The notes beneath the pieces were generated by a model. It saw only the letters and a list, made by a program, of their open reading frames with translations, did not search any database and was not told the origin of the DNA. This document shows positions 40,601 to 53,279 of a stretch of DNA of 64,000 nt, one piece after another. Each line of letters starts with the position of its first letter. Within the stretch, counting starts at the first letter, position 1. The translations under genes and the position numbers were made by a program. The stretch is from Phaffia rhodozyma (taxonomy: Eukaryota; Basidiomycota; Tremellomycetes; Cystofilobasidiales; Mrakiaceae). Where the stretch lies: positions 1 to 64,000 of the forward strand of contig JACGZH010000006.1 of the NCBI GenBank assembly GCA_014706385.1, read 5' to 3'.

Positions 40601-41059
40601 AGCTCGCCGGTCGAGCTAGCATCACCTTTGGCCCGAACGGACTCCATCGCATTCCACCAGACCTCGAACCGGTTCACGGCTCGTTTGACAAAGATTGCAA
40701 GCTTGAACTCATCGTTCGGCTCGACCGAGGTATCGGTAAGCGAATAGTCTGTTGGAACAGAGACTACCTCGTCCTTCAGCTTGGCAAACGCGCCGAGAAG
40801 GAGCAGATAATCTACGGTCTCGGAGATCGAGATGAGTGGGGCAGATTTGAAGTCATGGATTGGAAAGAAGCTCGGGAGTGAGTTGTCCTGAATAGATGTA
40901 AAACGAGAATAGTATGTAAGCAACATTCAAAAGGGAAAGCCACAGGTTCAAGAAGCGTCATACATCACTTCTGTAGGGAGGTGCATCAGGCCCGTTGGAA
41001 GCGTTTAAGAAAGAGTAGGAAGGCGTTTGTTCGTAGTTGGGCGCCTTTGAGTCAGACAT
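37674..41059 (-). CDS. DUF1399 / glycine-rich-domain-like protein, many exons
   Basis: The start ATG at 41059 opens an exon of about 32 residues, followed by a large exon (about 40000-40895). Two signatures of family PF07173 (DUF1399) are clear: a FEVWWNAME...LPPLDVLLVWHA block near 40560-40690 and ALDIDLIWHAHQL followed by LNHPDKVDEASLEEAF near 38840-38980. A Cys4-like region (CAFCGN and CTICDE) lies between 40070 and 40240. C-terminal exons at about 38390-38510, 38157-38250, 37970-38045 and 37674-37815 end in a Cys-rich tail (CLCGRSNCCLGEGC). That resembles the Cys/Gly-rich ends of other fungal members. The function of the family is unknown. Several internal junctions are unresolved, and the last exons might be a separate gene. 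Confidence 0.65.
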
Positions 41060-41408
41060 CAATAAGAAGTAGATGATAGATTAGAACACGGTTGAATGAG
41101 GTTGAGAGCTTTGTGAAGAGTTCAACGTGCTTTATATGATACCCGGATGTCATCAACAAACACTTCTTGATCAACTTCATACATGAGATCATCCGGCCTG
41201 AACCAGTTCACGAGTCTCATGCCAAGCCAGATAGACGCCGGTCGGCACAGCTTTCGGAGGCCGCCCTTCCTGGAGGGAGCCGATCATTTCATACGTTGCT
41301 TCGATCCTGGTGACTATCTAACAAACTATAAATCAATGAATGATGCAAGGAGAAGATAAACAAAACCGATGTACACTTCTCGTGGCCCAATTAAACTTCC
41401 TTTCCTTC

Positions 41409-43180
41409 TCAGGCCCACTTGTCCGTCAGGTCACACTTCATATGTGTCCACATCAATTCGGCACCCAGATCTTTCGTGCCGTCATCGCCTTCAGTGAGAT
41501 CTTCGGCATTCTGGATAGCCCAATGTTTGAGACCGAGTGTGAGCTTGATGGCCGGCTTCTGGAACATATCTGTTGGCTGTACACGCGATCAAGACAGGTA
41601 CGTTAATGATATATATAGAGCCGATGAGCTTCGGAGACAGAACAGTTCGGCAGAGGGGAGGACAGGGACGCACAAGCTTCAAGCTAGTCACCGGGTTGGT
41701 TCGAGTCTGAAGAAACCATTTCCGAGATCTCCTTCCTGATCATTCGGAGAATGTTCCTGAATGCAATATCTCCTTGTTGCCAGGCAGCTGATGACAGAGC
41801 AAACAAAGCTACACTCTCAGTCTCTCAACGACCTCTCTCTAAACGATATATTCGAAGAAACAGACAGCAGCAGAAAAAAGTGAAACGATCAACCTAACGC
41901 ACTGTAGCCAGCATCGATGACACCTTGACTATCTGCGCAAACTTGAATATTGAACGTACCTCCGTCCAACGTGAGTAGGCCAGTATGATGACCAGAATAA
42001 CGCTGCATTATATTCAGCGCACTGGTCTGCTTGAAGGTGTCTGACTTGATACAGTGGTGGAAGGAAGTTAGGAGATAATGCGTCTTGGGACAAAACTAAG
42101 GGAAAGTTGAGTATAGCTTACAGACATCAGCTTCGGAGGAAGCGGACGTATCTTGGTCATGCAAAAACTTGTTGAATTGAAGTAGCAGTCGTTCCTCCCT
42201 GTGCAGTAAGGAAACCTCGAGGCTTGCGTAAGTCTCTTTGACATTCGTCGCCAATTCAGTCTAGATTTGCTGTGACATCTCTTGTAAAATCTCGCTTTTC
42301 ATCATTGGGAAAGCTTTGTTTGTCTCCAATCCAGTTTAACTTACATTTAAGATTTTGCCTCCAACGATGGGCACTCGACCCTTGCTGATTTTTTCTTTCT
42401 GCTTTCTCACCAAACTCATCCATCTCTTCCTTCACGATTAACAACTGCTTAGCGCCATCCGGCTTCATCCATAAATTCTGGAAGATGTCTAACAGACCGG
42501 CTAGAGAGTCTCCGAGAGCATATACGGGACCGGTGTATGGTATAGCGACCTGCTCCGGTTCAGAAGTAGGAAAGAGTGAGAGGGATGGTGATAGCGATAG
42601 TGGCCGCCTCTAAATCAAGCGAGGGTAGGGTAGATTGGAGATGGGTATGAGGTGCTACAACTTGGGGCGCATCAGTACTGATCTTCTTTGAACGAAAAAG
42701 AAGCGATGAGAAATGACCTATCAGTGCGATCAAGTCAAAAACATCAAATAACAAAACCGGAGTCTCACAAGCTCTAGGAGTGGGGTCGAGGACACGAGAG
42801 CACACGAGGTGTAAACTCAAGGGAAGCTTCTCAAAGTTTGCGACGGATGGGCGATAAAGAATGATATCAGCCACTGATGGACTACATAGTCATACCGGAA
42901 GACCCTGTGTCGTTCGGCAGACCGGTCATGGGCATGCAGAATGGTACTACGGTCGTGGTAAGCAACATACTGGCGGAGGGTTACTCTGATCGGCTATGCC
43001 CACAGCACTGGGTTGTCCGGGCAGCAAGAATGGAGGGGTGATATTGTTCAGGTCTGTTGAGTAGCACCCAGATAGAGGTCAGATCATATGCTCAGTTGCC
43101 TTTGACGTGTGATCGAACGAAAAGAACCAACCGGCGGATGAGCCACAAGACCCCTCGCAGAACGAACTGGGCTCGTTCAT
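41409..43180 (-). CDS. unrecognised spliced gene
   Basis: Successive coding-like exons run on the minus strand. They include a possible start at 43180 (MNEPSSFCEG), a piece with LLPGQPSAVGIADQ (about 43010), and one with VADIILYRPSVANFEKLP (42800-42876). Others contain GPVYALGDSLAGLLDIFQNL (about 42450-42550), LEVSLLHREERLLLQF (about 42190) and LLTLDGGTFNIQVCADSQG (about 41960). The last, IKLTLGLKHWAIQNAEDL, ends in a stop at 41409. Phases between the first exons are not solved. No family was recognised. Confidence 0.45.
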
Positions 43181-43719
43181 ATCAATCCTGTACGAGGACA
43201 CTCAGAGTGTTAGAAGTATTTCCATGCATGTACAAACAATTATATAACAAAACATGAGAAAACAGATGACTCACCATATGCCATCATACTTCACGATCTG
43301 GGAAAAGCCAATGTTGTATATGCATAATCGCAAGGCATGGGCGATAACGCATCGATAGGGGTTACTGTCAGCAAACCTGAAGTTTCGTATTGGTATTGTT
43401 ACTCATTTGGGTTAAAATGGATCTTTCGTTCTGGCACTTGTTCCCAGCCATATCTTCCCTAGTTTCCCACAGCAATATACATACCATCCAGGTGTCTCGA
43501 TGAAACGGACTGAGAAATCAGGAAAACAGAAGGGACCAGCTAGGAAGCCTGCAACTTTTCGCAAAATCCTAGGACTTCGCGCACACGAATGTCGGAGGGT
43601 GATGGCAAAAGAAGGAGAAACAAATTACAGCAGAAGCAATGTCAAAGCTGCTGAAGTTCCAGTAATGTGTGCGCGCATCTTGACACCCTAGGTCGCCATG
43701 GCCCATTAGCAAACATCAA
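43181..43719. other. no supported gene
   Basis: Region between the unrecognised minus-strand gene and tRNA-His. It presumably holds promoter sequence for the minus-strand gene. Confidence 0.4.
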
Positions 43720-43812
43720 GATCGTATAGTATAGTGGTTAGTACTTCCGCTTGTGGTTCTTCAATCGAAACGCAAAGTCGCGGACGACGGGTGTTCAATT
43801 CACCCTACGGTC
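43720..43812 (+). tRNA. tRNA-His(GTG) with 22-nt intron, second copy
   Basis: The same gene as at 27141 on the other strand. The only difference I see is one intron base (C for T). The intron is 43757-43778 and a T6 run follows at 43816-43821. The flanks do not match those of the other copy. Confidence 0.94.
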
Positions 43813-44154
43813 AGATTTTTTATCTCGCAGCGCCCAATGTTCCATAGTTCAGCTGGCTTGAACCACACTCGTAGGATGACGATGGTGATGTGAGATTAGA
43901 AGAACGAAAGGCAGCTATAAGTGTTCTCTTTTTCTAGAAGGGAGATGCTTGAGACGATGAAGAGACTGTTGAGACGAATCGGTTGAGGTTGCTTCCAGCA
44001 GCTAATCTCGTACGAATATATTTGTACGAATCGCCTGATATAACTGGCTGTGCATCTTTCAATGAATATGTACATTCCATCACCCATCACCCTCTCATCG
44101 TTCAAACCTCCGAGTTACTAATCATATATTTTGCAGACAGACACCGTCTACGAT

Positions 44155-46253
44155 ATGTCCAGATTTCTAGTCCCTATGCAACTCATCTCCAGCAGGCTCA
44201 AAGCTGTTCCTGGTACCCGTTCAGTATCATCTCTTCTTCGGTCTTCTCATCACTCTCGATGCTCGTATAGAGCATATTCTTCTGATGTTGATTTGAACAA
44301 GACCTCAACACTTCCAAATTCAACGTCTGAGAAGGAGCCTCAATATGTCATTCCGAAAACAATGCGAGCTATCCAGATAAAGGGTGACAAGGGCCCGGCA
44401 TCTGCGATGTACATCGGAACCGCTGATATGCCCGAAATCAAGCTTGATCATGTCCTCGTCAAGGTTAGATGGAACCCGGTTTCTTGTTTGATGAATGATT
44501 GATATCATATCTAGGGTACTGTGTTTTTCCATTAAATTGATTTTCATCAAATTCCTGTAGATCAAAGCCATCGGTGTGAATAGAATGGACACTCTTCAGC
44601 GAACAGGAAATGTGCGTTCTCTCCTCCTCCCTACACTTTTCTCAATCCCGTCTCACTTGTCTCGAACCCGTCTCACTTCTCTCCACATCACAGTATCCTG
44701 TTCCTCCTGACGCAAGCCCTATCATGGGCGTTGAGTTTTCTGGAGAGATAGTGTCTTCACGAAGCTCGAGTTGGAAGCCTGGTCAACAAGTATTTGGTCT
44801 AGCGTACGGGGTGAGTTTGTTGGGAAGTTCATCTTCTGAGCCCAGTTTGCACAACATGTTTGATCACCAGGCTTCCTTTTTTGTAATTATATTGACCTCT
44901 TGCCTATTCATCTTCGTCACTTTGATCTCTCAGGGTGCATATGCCGAGTACATTGCAGTGTCTGGTGGCACTCTGATTGAAAAGCCTGATTATATGTCTC
45001 ACGTGAAGGCCGCTGGGGTTATGGAAACATATTTGACTGGTATATCGTCCTTCTTGTCCTACTGGTATCAACTGCACATCAAACCATATGTTTTTGACTG
45101 TTGTCTGATTTCGTGTTTTCATACAATTTCTAGCTTACGATGCTCTCAAAAAGACTGGGAAATTTGAACGTGGCCAATCAGTCTTGATAGTAGGTCTCTT
45201 TCGATGCCTTGTACACGAAAGCATATCATTGATGCAAACTTGTTATCTCCTGCGCTGTAGCATACTGGAGCTGGCGCGGTAGGGATTGCAGCCAATCAAC
45301 TTGCTAAATCACTAGGGGCACATGAAGTCTTTACTACTGCTGGATCAGAGGAAAAACTCCAAGCGCTGTCGGAAATGAAGAGTGCTCCTGATCATAGGAT
45401 CAACTACAGAACGGAACAGTTTGACGAGATCATTCTTCGACAGACCAAAAACACTGGAGTGAACCTTGTCGGTCCTGTTCTCACCATGCTCTTCAAACTG
45501 ATATCGACAGACCGCACACTAATTTTTGCCTTATTTCTTCGCTAACAGGTCATTGATTTTGTAGGAAAGGTTAGAGTTCTCACGATCGAAAATAGTGAAT
45601 ATCCAGATATTCATACAGTCGGTTGTGATATGATTGCAGGATTTCTTCGAGAAAAACATCAATTCTCTCGCTAAAGAAGGACGGATGATCTGTCTGGGAT
45701 TCCTTTCCGGGTGAGTTTGATATCGAATTTTACACTTGTGTCTATGGTCACAATTTTTTCATCAATTAACATTACTGTTGAACTTTTGGTCAACCAGGTC
45801 TAAAGCTACCTTGTCTTTGGCCAAGCTTCTCTTCAAAAAGCTTTCTATTCATGGAACCAGTAGGTTTCCTATCTTAGCCTTACAACCTTTCGCTATATCT
45901 CGTTCAGATGAACTAATCCTATCCTCCCGCATAGCTCTTCGATCTCGACCAAAAGACTACATGAACGCATTGGTAGCTTCTTTCAAGGATACATGCTTGG
46001 ATAAGTTTGCTACGGGCGACCTGGATGTTGTCGTTCACAAAGAACTAGATTGGAACAAAGTTCAGGAGGCTCATGAGATTCTTGAGAACAACCAAAACAT
46101 TGGAAAGGTTTGTTGGCTAAACCATTTTTGACTTTGGTGCTTGATACGACTCCGTTGCATGTTGTCACTCCATGCTAATTTTTGTCGACTTTATAGGTTG
46201 TTCTCACAATTCCCGAAAGCACTGAAGAGGCAGTCAAGACGCCTGCAGAGTGA
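44155..46253 (+). CDS. NADPH:quinone oxidoreductase-like protein (MDR family), 11 exons
   Basis: Exons at 44155-44463, 44561-44611, 44694-44810, 44934-45039, 45134-45189, 45261-45477, 45549-45569, 45640-45710, 45798-45859, 45935-46107 and 46197-46253 join with GT-AG introns. The product is a zinc-free medium-chain reductase: a GVNRMDTLQRTG block near the N-terminus of the fold, GVEFSGEI, then the Rossmann motif GAGAVGIAANQLAK. The first 45 residues are rich in Arg and Ser with no acidic residue, so mitochondrial import is likely. It resembles the PIG3/TP53I3 group, which reduces quinones with NADPH. The real substrate is not known. Confidence 0.9.
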
Positions 46254-46575
46254 TAAGACCCATGTAGAGACTAGATGAGAATAAAAAATGTTTTTGGATG
46301 TTTTCTATACATAATTCACAAATGAAGCGTACATTTCAAACCAACAGCTGACAGATAGCAAGCAAAAAGAAGAACGTAAGAAATGCAAGAGACAATCTGT
46401 GCATCCATGAGGCTGACGTCACGTCCACGCGATCGATCGGATGTTTGTGAACTTCTTAAATCATTTTCATCTTAGTTTACCAGTCGACTTCCTTGTTTCA
46501 TGCTTTTTGTCCAACCTTTCACCATCTACTATCGTTCTCTCAACAAACCCTATTAAACAGGTTCTCACTGCTGCT
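46254..46575. promoter_or_regulatory. short intergenic region
   Basis: 322 bp between two genes on the same strand. It should contain the 3' end of one and the promoter of the next. An upstream in-frame extension of the next gene could begin at 46441. Confidence 0.4.
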
Positions 46576-48384
46576 ATGTCGACCGCACGTCCGCCATCGA
46601 CTAAGATCGTGATCATTGGGGCAGGTTTCTTAGGTTCGTTTCTTCTGTTCTCGACACCTACACTGTATAGAGACACAACCTTACTTTGACATCAACCGTC
46701 ACGCTGCTTTAGCCAAATACATCACCAAAACTCTCATCGCCGCTTCTTCCAGGTCTCAGATATTTCTTGCGTCGAGAAACCCCGATAAGCTCTACACAGA
46801 CCTCAAACATCTCGGCAAACAAATTTCCACGCCGTATACCGGAATCGATATTACTGACAGAGGACAGAATAAAAGGCTAGATGAGGCTTTGGAGGGAGCT
46901 GAAGTTGTGATTAATCTTGTGGGGTCAGTTCTGGTTTTCTCGATGTACTCGAATAGCGAACATAGTCTTAGGCATAGTAGGCTGATATTCTACTTGATGG
47001 TTCACTCTAGGATTTTGTATGGGTCGCGTCCTGTTTTTGAAGCCGTGCAATGGAAGGGAGCTGAAAACGTATGTTGAATGAGATCATGCCAGATAGGTTG
47101 ATGTTTGAAACACTGCTCAACATTTTCTCGTTGTGTCTGTACACTTTCATTTCTCTTGTAGGTTGCGAGAGCGTCCCAAAAAGCAGGGGCCAAGTTGATC
47201 CATATCTCAGCTATCGGGGCAAATTCAACCTCGTCAATCGACTAGTCAGTCAACTTACTCGAAAGATCTATACATCTTTTCCCCAAATGATCTGAAGAAT
47301 ATATATGGTCTAATTACTATAGCTGGAGGACGAAAGGACTAGGAGAGCAAGCCGTTCTCTCCGAGTCACCCAAGGCTACAATCATTCGGCCCTCCTTAAT
47401 ATTCGGTCCAGGTGATGGATTTTTTGCGGTGAGTCTATTCCACACATGCAGCAAAGCGTCAGCCTGATGTTGATGATAAAATAGTGAGCATATTGCAGAG
47501 ATTTGCGACTCTGGCAAAATATCTTCCGTTTCTTCCAGTGTTCGGAGGTGGTGCATCCCTTTTCCAGCCTGTGAGCATCGTTATATTTCTGACCAGTTAT
47601 AGAAATTCTCTCATCTCAATCATCTTCTTTTCACACGCGCATGTACACACGGTCAGGTGTATGCTGGAGATATCGCACGGGCTGTGGAGGTTGTCAGCCG
47701 GAGCCGAAGAAATCCGGAGATAGCGGATCTTGTTGACGGCAAGATTATCGAAGCAGGTGGTCCAAAAGGTTTGTTAATCTCAACAATCCATTTTAGATAC
47801 AGGGAACGTTTGATTCGTGCTTCAACCAGCGATACTGATACCAGCCTTATGTGATACGCGCTCACTATATAAACCGATCTGCAGTCTACACCTACAAAGA
47901 ACTCATGCAGACCACACTGAAATATGCAGAATTATCTAGGCCTGTTGTTAGCGTCCCATTTGCGCTTGGCTCCGTTCAAGGCTTGGTCATGGAACAATTC
48001 CCGGAGAACTTGCTCACAGTCACTCGATCTCAGGTATGTACACAGGTGTACTGTTTATTTTTTCATCAGATATCTCAGTCTGACCAACATCCGTTCATGA
48101 TTACGTACGTGTTTGAACTGATGGTCGATGAGTAGGTCAACCAACTCCGCGAAAACAATATCGTCACCGACCCTCTCCCTTCGACCCATGTTTCATTCGC
48201 ACAAGTAATCTCGTCGTTCCCCCCTCTTGATCTTCCGTCTTCTTCACCCCCTAGTAAAGGAATCAAGACCGATCAGGAAGTTTTAACTTCTGTCGAGCAA
48301 ATCCTTCCAGAATACTTAGGAAGTTCAGCCAGTTCAGTGAAATCGGGAAGAAGGACTCATGGTAGGAAGGGATTTGAGGGCTAA
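46576..48384 (+). CDS. NDUFA9/Coq11-like NAD(P)-binding protein
   Basis: An atypical short-chain dehydrogenase fold. KIVIIGAGFLG opens the protein (46606), followed by FLASRNPDKL, EVVINLVG, KLIHISAIGANS, the YERTKGLGE helix, and ATIIRPSILFGPGDGFF. The FGGGASLFQPVYAGDIARA block is typical of complex I subunit NDUFA9 and of Coq11, the coenzyme Q assembly factor. Both act at the inner mitochondrial membrane. It is split by several short introns, the first from 46634 to about 46711. The two families are hard to separate by eye. In-frame sequence from 46441 could add a hydrophobic leader. Confidence 0.82.
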
Positions 48385-48596
48385 AGCAACATCGTCTTCT
48401 TCCTAATGTCAGTGTTAGGTTTAGTGAAAATGTGTTGAGTTTGTGAATCTTTATGTATCATCATGGTGATTATCGTCAGTCTAGGCATGCGCATTGTTGG
48501 GTTAAAAAACATTATATCAGAAACTATCCAAGCGACCAGCGCATAGTGAACACCGACCGCATGTTCGGTCTGATTGAAATATATCTGGATGTATGC

Positions 48597-51500
48597 CTAG
48601 AAACTACTCAAGTTCGTTCCTCGTCTGGATTGACTGACGAACAAATTCAAGAAAGCACCGGCAAGGAATAGACCGACACTGATCATATAATGAGGATAAT
48701 GTCAAAAGATTTAGTCAATATCAAGAGCGAGCGGGTTTGAATGCATTTTGTTCTTGGCGAATAAAACACTTACGTGAGCCCTAAAGCCACCTCGATGAGC
48801 TGTTCTGCCACATCGAATCCTGAAGCATAAGAATCCGCATCGCCACTAGTCGCTTCACTTGCAAATTTCAACAGACCACCTGAGATTCGTAACAAGAAAT
48901 ACAAACCTGGGTTAGTCGAAGCTTCTCGTATAGAATAAAGGACTACTGACCGTTATCCGCCAGACCGGATGCTACACAAACAGAAACCAGAACGTTTTCA
49001 AGAAGAGTCAGTCACATCAAACTTTCGTTACTTTCCTGGAAAGGCAGGGATATACGCACGAAGTTGGAATAAAATTCCGGGAACCTGATGAAAACGGACA
49101 TGTCAGTCCTTGGATACTATTTAAGACCAGTGTGTAACTCTCACTCACCATCATGACAAAAGCGGAACCTCGGCTGAAACGAGCGTACAGACCACCTAAA
49201 AGTCCGACGGTACAAGCTCCGATACAAGAGCAGAGATCGGGTCTGTTGGTGAAGGCACGACCCGAGAACGTGTTGGCCACAAAACCTGTACAGACAACAT
49301 GGTTTATGTATCAGCACTAGAACGCGCACGGGAGCAAAGAAGCAAAGATAAAACAGACCAGCGCAGCCAATAACGACCATAATTAATGTTTCTTTTCTAA
49401 CCAAGGGCTGTCCATTCCTGAGAGCGAGTAGAAGCACACTGTGGAATAGAGGGTAAAGACATATCGTAGGTTTTTTCATCAATTTGTGAGATTCATAGAT
49501 ATGGCTGATGAATACAAAAACTCACAAAGAGGCTACATCGTCAAGGGAAGGGTCGTCAAATGAATTCTATCAGCTCTCGATCAAGACAACACCTGAGGTT
49601 CATAACAAATGGCTTTAAGCTTGAATGTTACTTACGAGCCGTGAGGAAATAATACCACTGTGGAATGGTTGCCCTGTACCAAGGCGGATTGTCTTTCCGA
49701 TAAGGTGAGCAGTCTGTGTCAAACAACCTTTGTCAGACATAACTGCAGGTCATAAAAGGTAGAACGTAATAACTGACCATAATTCCATGTGATCGGCCGT
49801 CCAGAGATTCTCACCCTGAGTATTCGAGGTATCAGAAGAGGTGGGTGCAATTACAATCAGGCTACTAAGATACACAGCTGTCAATAGTACACTGAATAGG
49901 AACGATACCATAGAGTACTTCCGATGGATAGACCAAATCCAAGGAATAATGCATAAAGGAGTGCGAATACCAGTCGAACGGAGCCAGAGATGATGGAACG
50001 GTTTCCAAGCTCTATTGAAGAAAGAGTTGACGACTACACATGATGAGTAAATATTACTCATCATTAGGTCAATGAGGTTATGAAGACAAACCTAGACTTC
50101 CACAAAGAACGATGAATCCTGGAAGGATTAAGACAACACCTCCAGAAACCAAGGCGGAGAAGCAGAGTTGATCTCCCCAGGAGCTGAAGAGAGCGGCCAG
50201 GAAGGTGTTGATAATGGCGATTACCACCCTGTTCATGATGATGAAGAGAGCCAAGTCTACCATCAGCTTCAAAAATTCTCTTCAGAAGGCAACGAGTTGA
50301 GACTCACTCAAAAAGAGACGCATAGAGATCGTTTCTGCAGACAATTACTTGTACAAAGACAAGAAGCATCCCTAGCGGAATGGTCACCAAGCAGTCGATG
50401 AAAGATCCGTAAAAGGCAGAAGGAAGGATGAAAGCTGAGGCGAGACCTCCGATAAGTAAGTTCTGCCATAATGTATATGTTGGTTTGGAAGTCATCAGAA
50501 CATCTAAGGCGGCGCTAGCGTCGTCCACTCCAATTTTGTCATGTACCACCTACAGTTTCAACATGTGTACCGTTAGTCTTCAAGAATGACAAAGTCGTAC
50601 GGAGGCGAGTTGTATGTACTGACATTCCAATAAATCATATGCGCCGATAGGAGTTTGCCGAGGTCAAGCCCGTTTGCCTGTTTCAAGAACTGAACAAAGG
50701 GTAATGGATGTAAGCATATCTGTTATGAGCATCGAGAGACCGAATGAATAGCACACCTTGCTTTGAGAAGACTTTGTTAGAGGATCTTCGAAACTGATGA
50801 GCATGATGCTCGGAATATATACGAGTTGACAACTGATTTCCAGGATTCGAGCTGTGGCCAGCATTTGTGCCTCCAACCGACTGATGATGGAAGACGAATA
50901 TGAACCGGAAACGGCAATGAAAGTCAAAAGGTCAATATGGTCTGTTTTGGGCTTCAAAACTGAGGTCTACGCACTGAGAGGGGGCACCAAACATCATTCT
51001 GCATACAAATGGAAGAATAGAACGGTGAGAATGTGTTTATCTTCCAAGAATCTGCCGGTCGGATAGCAACTCACAAAGCCCTCATAAGCTTCATCAGGAA
51101 GTTCTGCTTATTGACGACTTCCGCGACGTGCTTAGTGATCTTTATTCAGAACAATACCGCGCAATAGAGATAGGGGTTAGCACTTGGGAAGGCACTAGGT
51201 GATGTGGACACAAGAAAGGCATATGCCCACGTACAAACTGGGTTTCCTTCCTTTTCTTTTCTTCCCTCTTCTGACGCTTTTTCTTTTCCTTCTCCCAAGC
51301 CTTCTCCTCTAGCTGTTCAGGGGTAAGAGCAGTCTTTGCGCCGGCAAAGTAACTGATATCCTTGAGAGCCTTTTCCGTTGGCGTCCCAACAGCAGATTTG
51401 ACGATCTTGAGTGGCGCCTGGGCAACCTTGAATGGAGTATTGGCGATCTTTTGCAGCCTGTTCTTTTTGGGCTGGCCGAGAGACGACGGTTTTTGCCCAG

Positions 51501-52561
51501 GAGACCCGGTCGGGTCGGAGACCTCAGTTGTGGCCGGCAGATCGATCGCAGATGGTGAGGGAGAGATGGGGGGTGAGCCGGCGGGAGTGCGGATGTAGGC
51601 TGAGAGTTCGGAGGAGGCATAGGCCGATTTCGTGCCAGACTTGATCGAGCTTGGACGAGAGGAAGTAGTACTGGTCTGGTAGGATCCGACGTAAATCTGG
51701 TCAGTCATCGAGGCACTACATGAAAGAACAATCAGGACAGACACCTACAGCTTTACGGTTCGAAGACGGGAGTTTGAATGGGTCTTGGGAGTTTCTCAAT
51801 CGCCATTCGGTCAGAAATTTCCGGCGCTCTCGAGTCTCGTAATCTTCATCCCGGTCAGAATCTGAACCGGAGCCGTCATGGGTGGAAGACGGTGCGTAAG
51901 TAGAGGGGGCAACCCATTCGCCGCTCGGTGCTCCCCCGCCGATAGTCGAGTGATCGATGTTCATGGAGAGCTCGTCCGATGTGTTTGTCTGGCCAGCATT
52001 CTTCTTCTTCATTCGTCGTCTGAACAGGCCGGGCTTACCAGAAGCCCTGGCCTCTGCTTCTTCTCTGATCCTTCTGGCCTCCCTCTCTGGGTTGAGCACC
52101 GGAAGGCCGTTTGTCTCGTCCGGGTCGACAAAGACCTCCATGCTCTCGAGCAGATTGGTCTCCTCTGCCTCCGAGAGCTCTGCGCGTTCGTCGCTCGGGC
52201 TTTCATCGGTAGGTTGTTGACCGGGATGAGACTCGGCCTGGTCGAGTGGATCTCTGGAATCGGACGATCTGCCAGACTGTGCAAAGTTGGACTCTGCAAA
52301 GTCGAGGACCTCCTGACCGGCCGGGATGGACTTTGTCTGTGCAAGTTCCTCAGGCCATTGGACACGCTTCCCGTTGGGAGAGTCTGACAGGTCCCTAACT
52401 TTCTCGTCGGATGAGCTGGGTTCAGGCGAGGGCGTTGAAGATGCGTCCTTTGCACCGGACGATGTGGCCGGGGTATCTGGAGGCCGAGTGATGATTACTT
52501 GTGGTGATCCCGGTTGGTCTTCCTCTGGAAGGTCTGGCATGTTGGACGGCGAGCGAGACAT
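48597..52561 (-). CDS. PRM10: Prm10/ThrE-family membrane protein
   Basis: The N-terminal 450 or so residues (52561 to about 51200) are polar, rich in Ser, Pro, Asp and Glu, and end in a Lys-rich segment. A conserved core follows: ITKHVAEVVNKQNFLMKLMR, then MMFGAPSHRLEAQMLATARI, LISFEDPLTK and GLDLGKL. Hydrophobic helices follow, with GGVVLILPGFIVLCGSL near 50110 and a final ASGFDVAEQLIEVALGLT-VGLF. The stop is at 48597. These are signatures of the ThrE/Prm10 family, whose bacterial members export threonine and serine and whose yeast member is pheromone-regulated. At least nine introns are visible. The role in this organism is unknown. Confidence 0.9.
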
Positions 52562-53279
52562 TCTTTGGAGAAGCCTGTATGGAAGAAATGAGTGAGAGTG
52601 TATCTAACGAATGCAAAGGACTAGAGTGAGTGTGTGTGTGTGTGTGTAATGTGTACTTGAGAAAAAAAGAGTGATGGGTCAATGGTACAAGTAAGTGAGT
52701 GAATGATCAGTGCACGATATCATCATAAATAAGGAACCCCCTAAAGAGAAAGCTTCCATTCTCCGATATCTGTGTTTTTTCAAAACCAAAAAAGAAAGAA
52801 AAAATATCTTGTCTGGGGTCAGAGGGAGAGAGGCATCAGGAGAGAGCTGACGGATGTGAAAGAGGGTGTCGGTCGTCATTCTAGACTACAAAGCCACAGG
52901 TCCCAAGGAACCTTCGTTATGACGTTTACGTTCGAGCTGGAACTATCAAGTTTTTAATCGTTCCTTCTTTCTAATTACTCCGCAAGATATCACAATGTCC
53001 GCCCTGACTTGGCGCACAGGCGGAATTACGCGGGGCAAGTCGAAAATTCATCAGAAGAAGAAATGAAAAAAGCATCCATTGCGGGGATCGCCTGCGGGGA
53101 TAGTCTCGATCGCAGTCGATCTATTTCCCTTTCTTTCTCTCTTTTCTTATTACAAGTGACAACAAAGATTTCCTGTATCCTAATCCGAATGGGCACGCAT
53201 ATATACAATTTCAAACCGACGGCGGACTCTTCCGCCTGTCCAACCCGAACCATGCCTTTCCTTTGGAAGGCTTCGTCGA
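52562..53279. promoter_or_regulatory. region upstream of the Prm10-like gene
   Basis: Contains a (TG)n run at 52628-52648 close to the start codon and the 3' flank of the next minus-strand gene. No other gene was seen. Confidence 0.4.

Noticed and set aside
44131..44154. Earlier start of the quinone oxidoreductase at 44131
   Set aside because: The codon there is TTG. The first ATG in frame is 44155, and the preceding TTTGCAG looks like an intron end.
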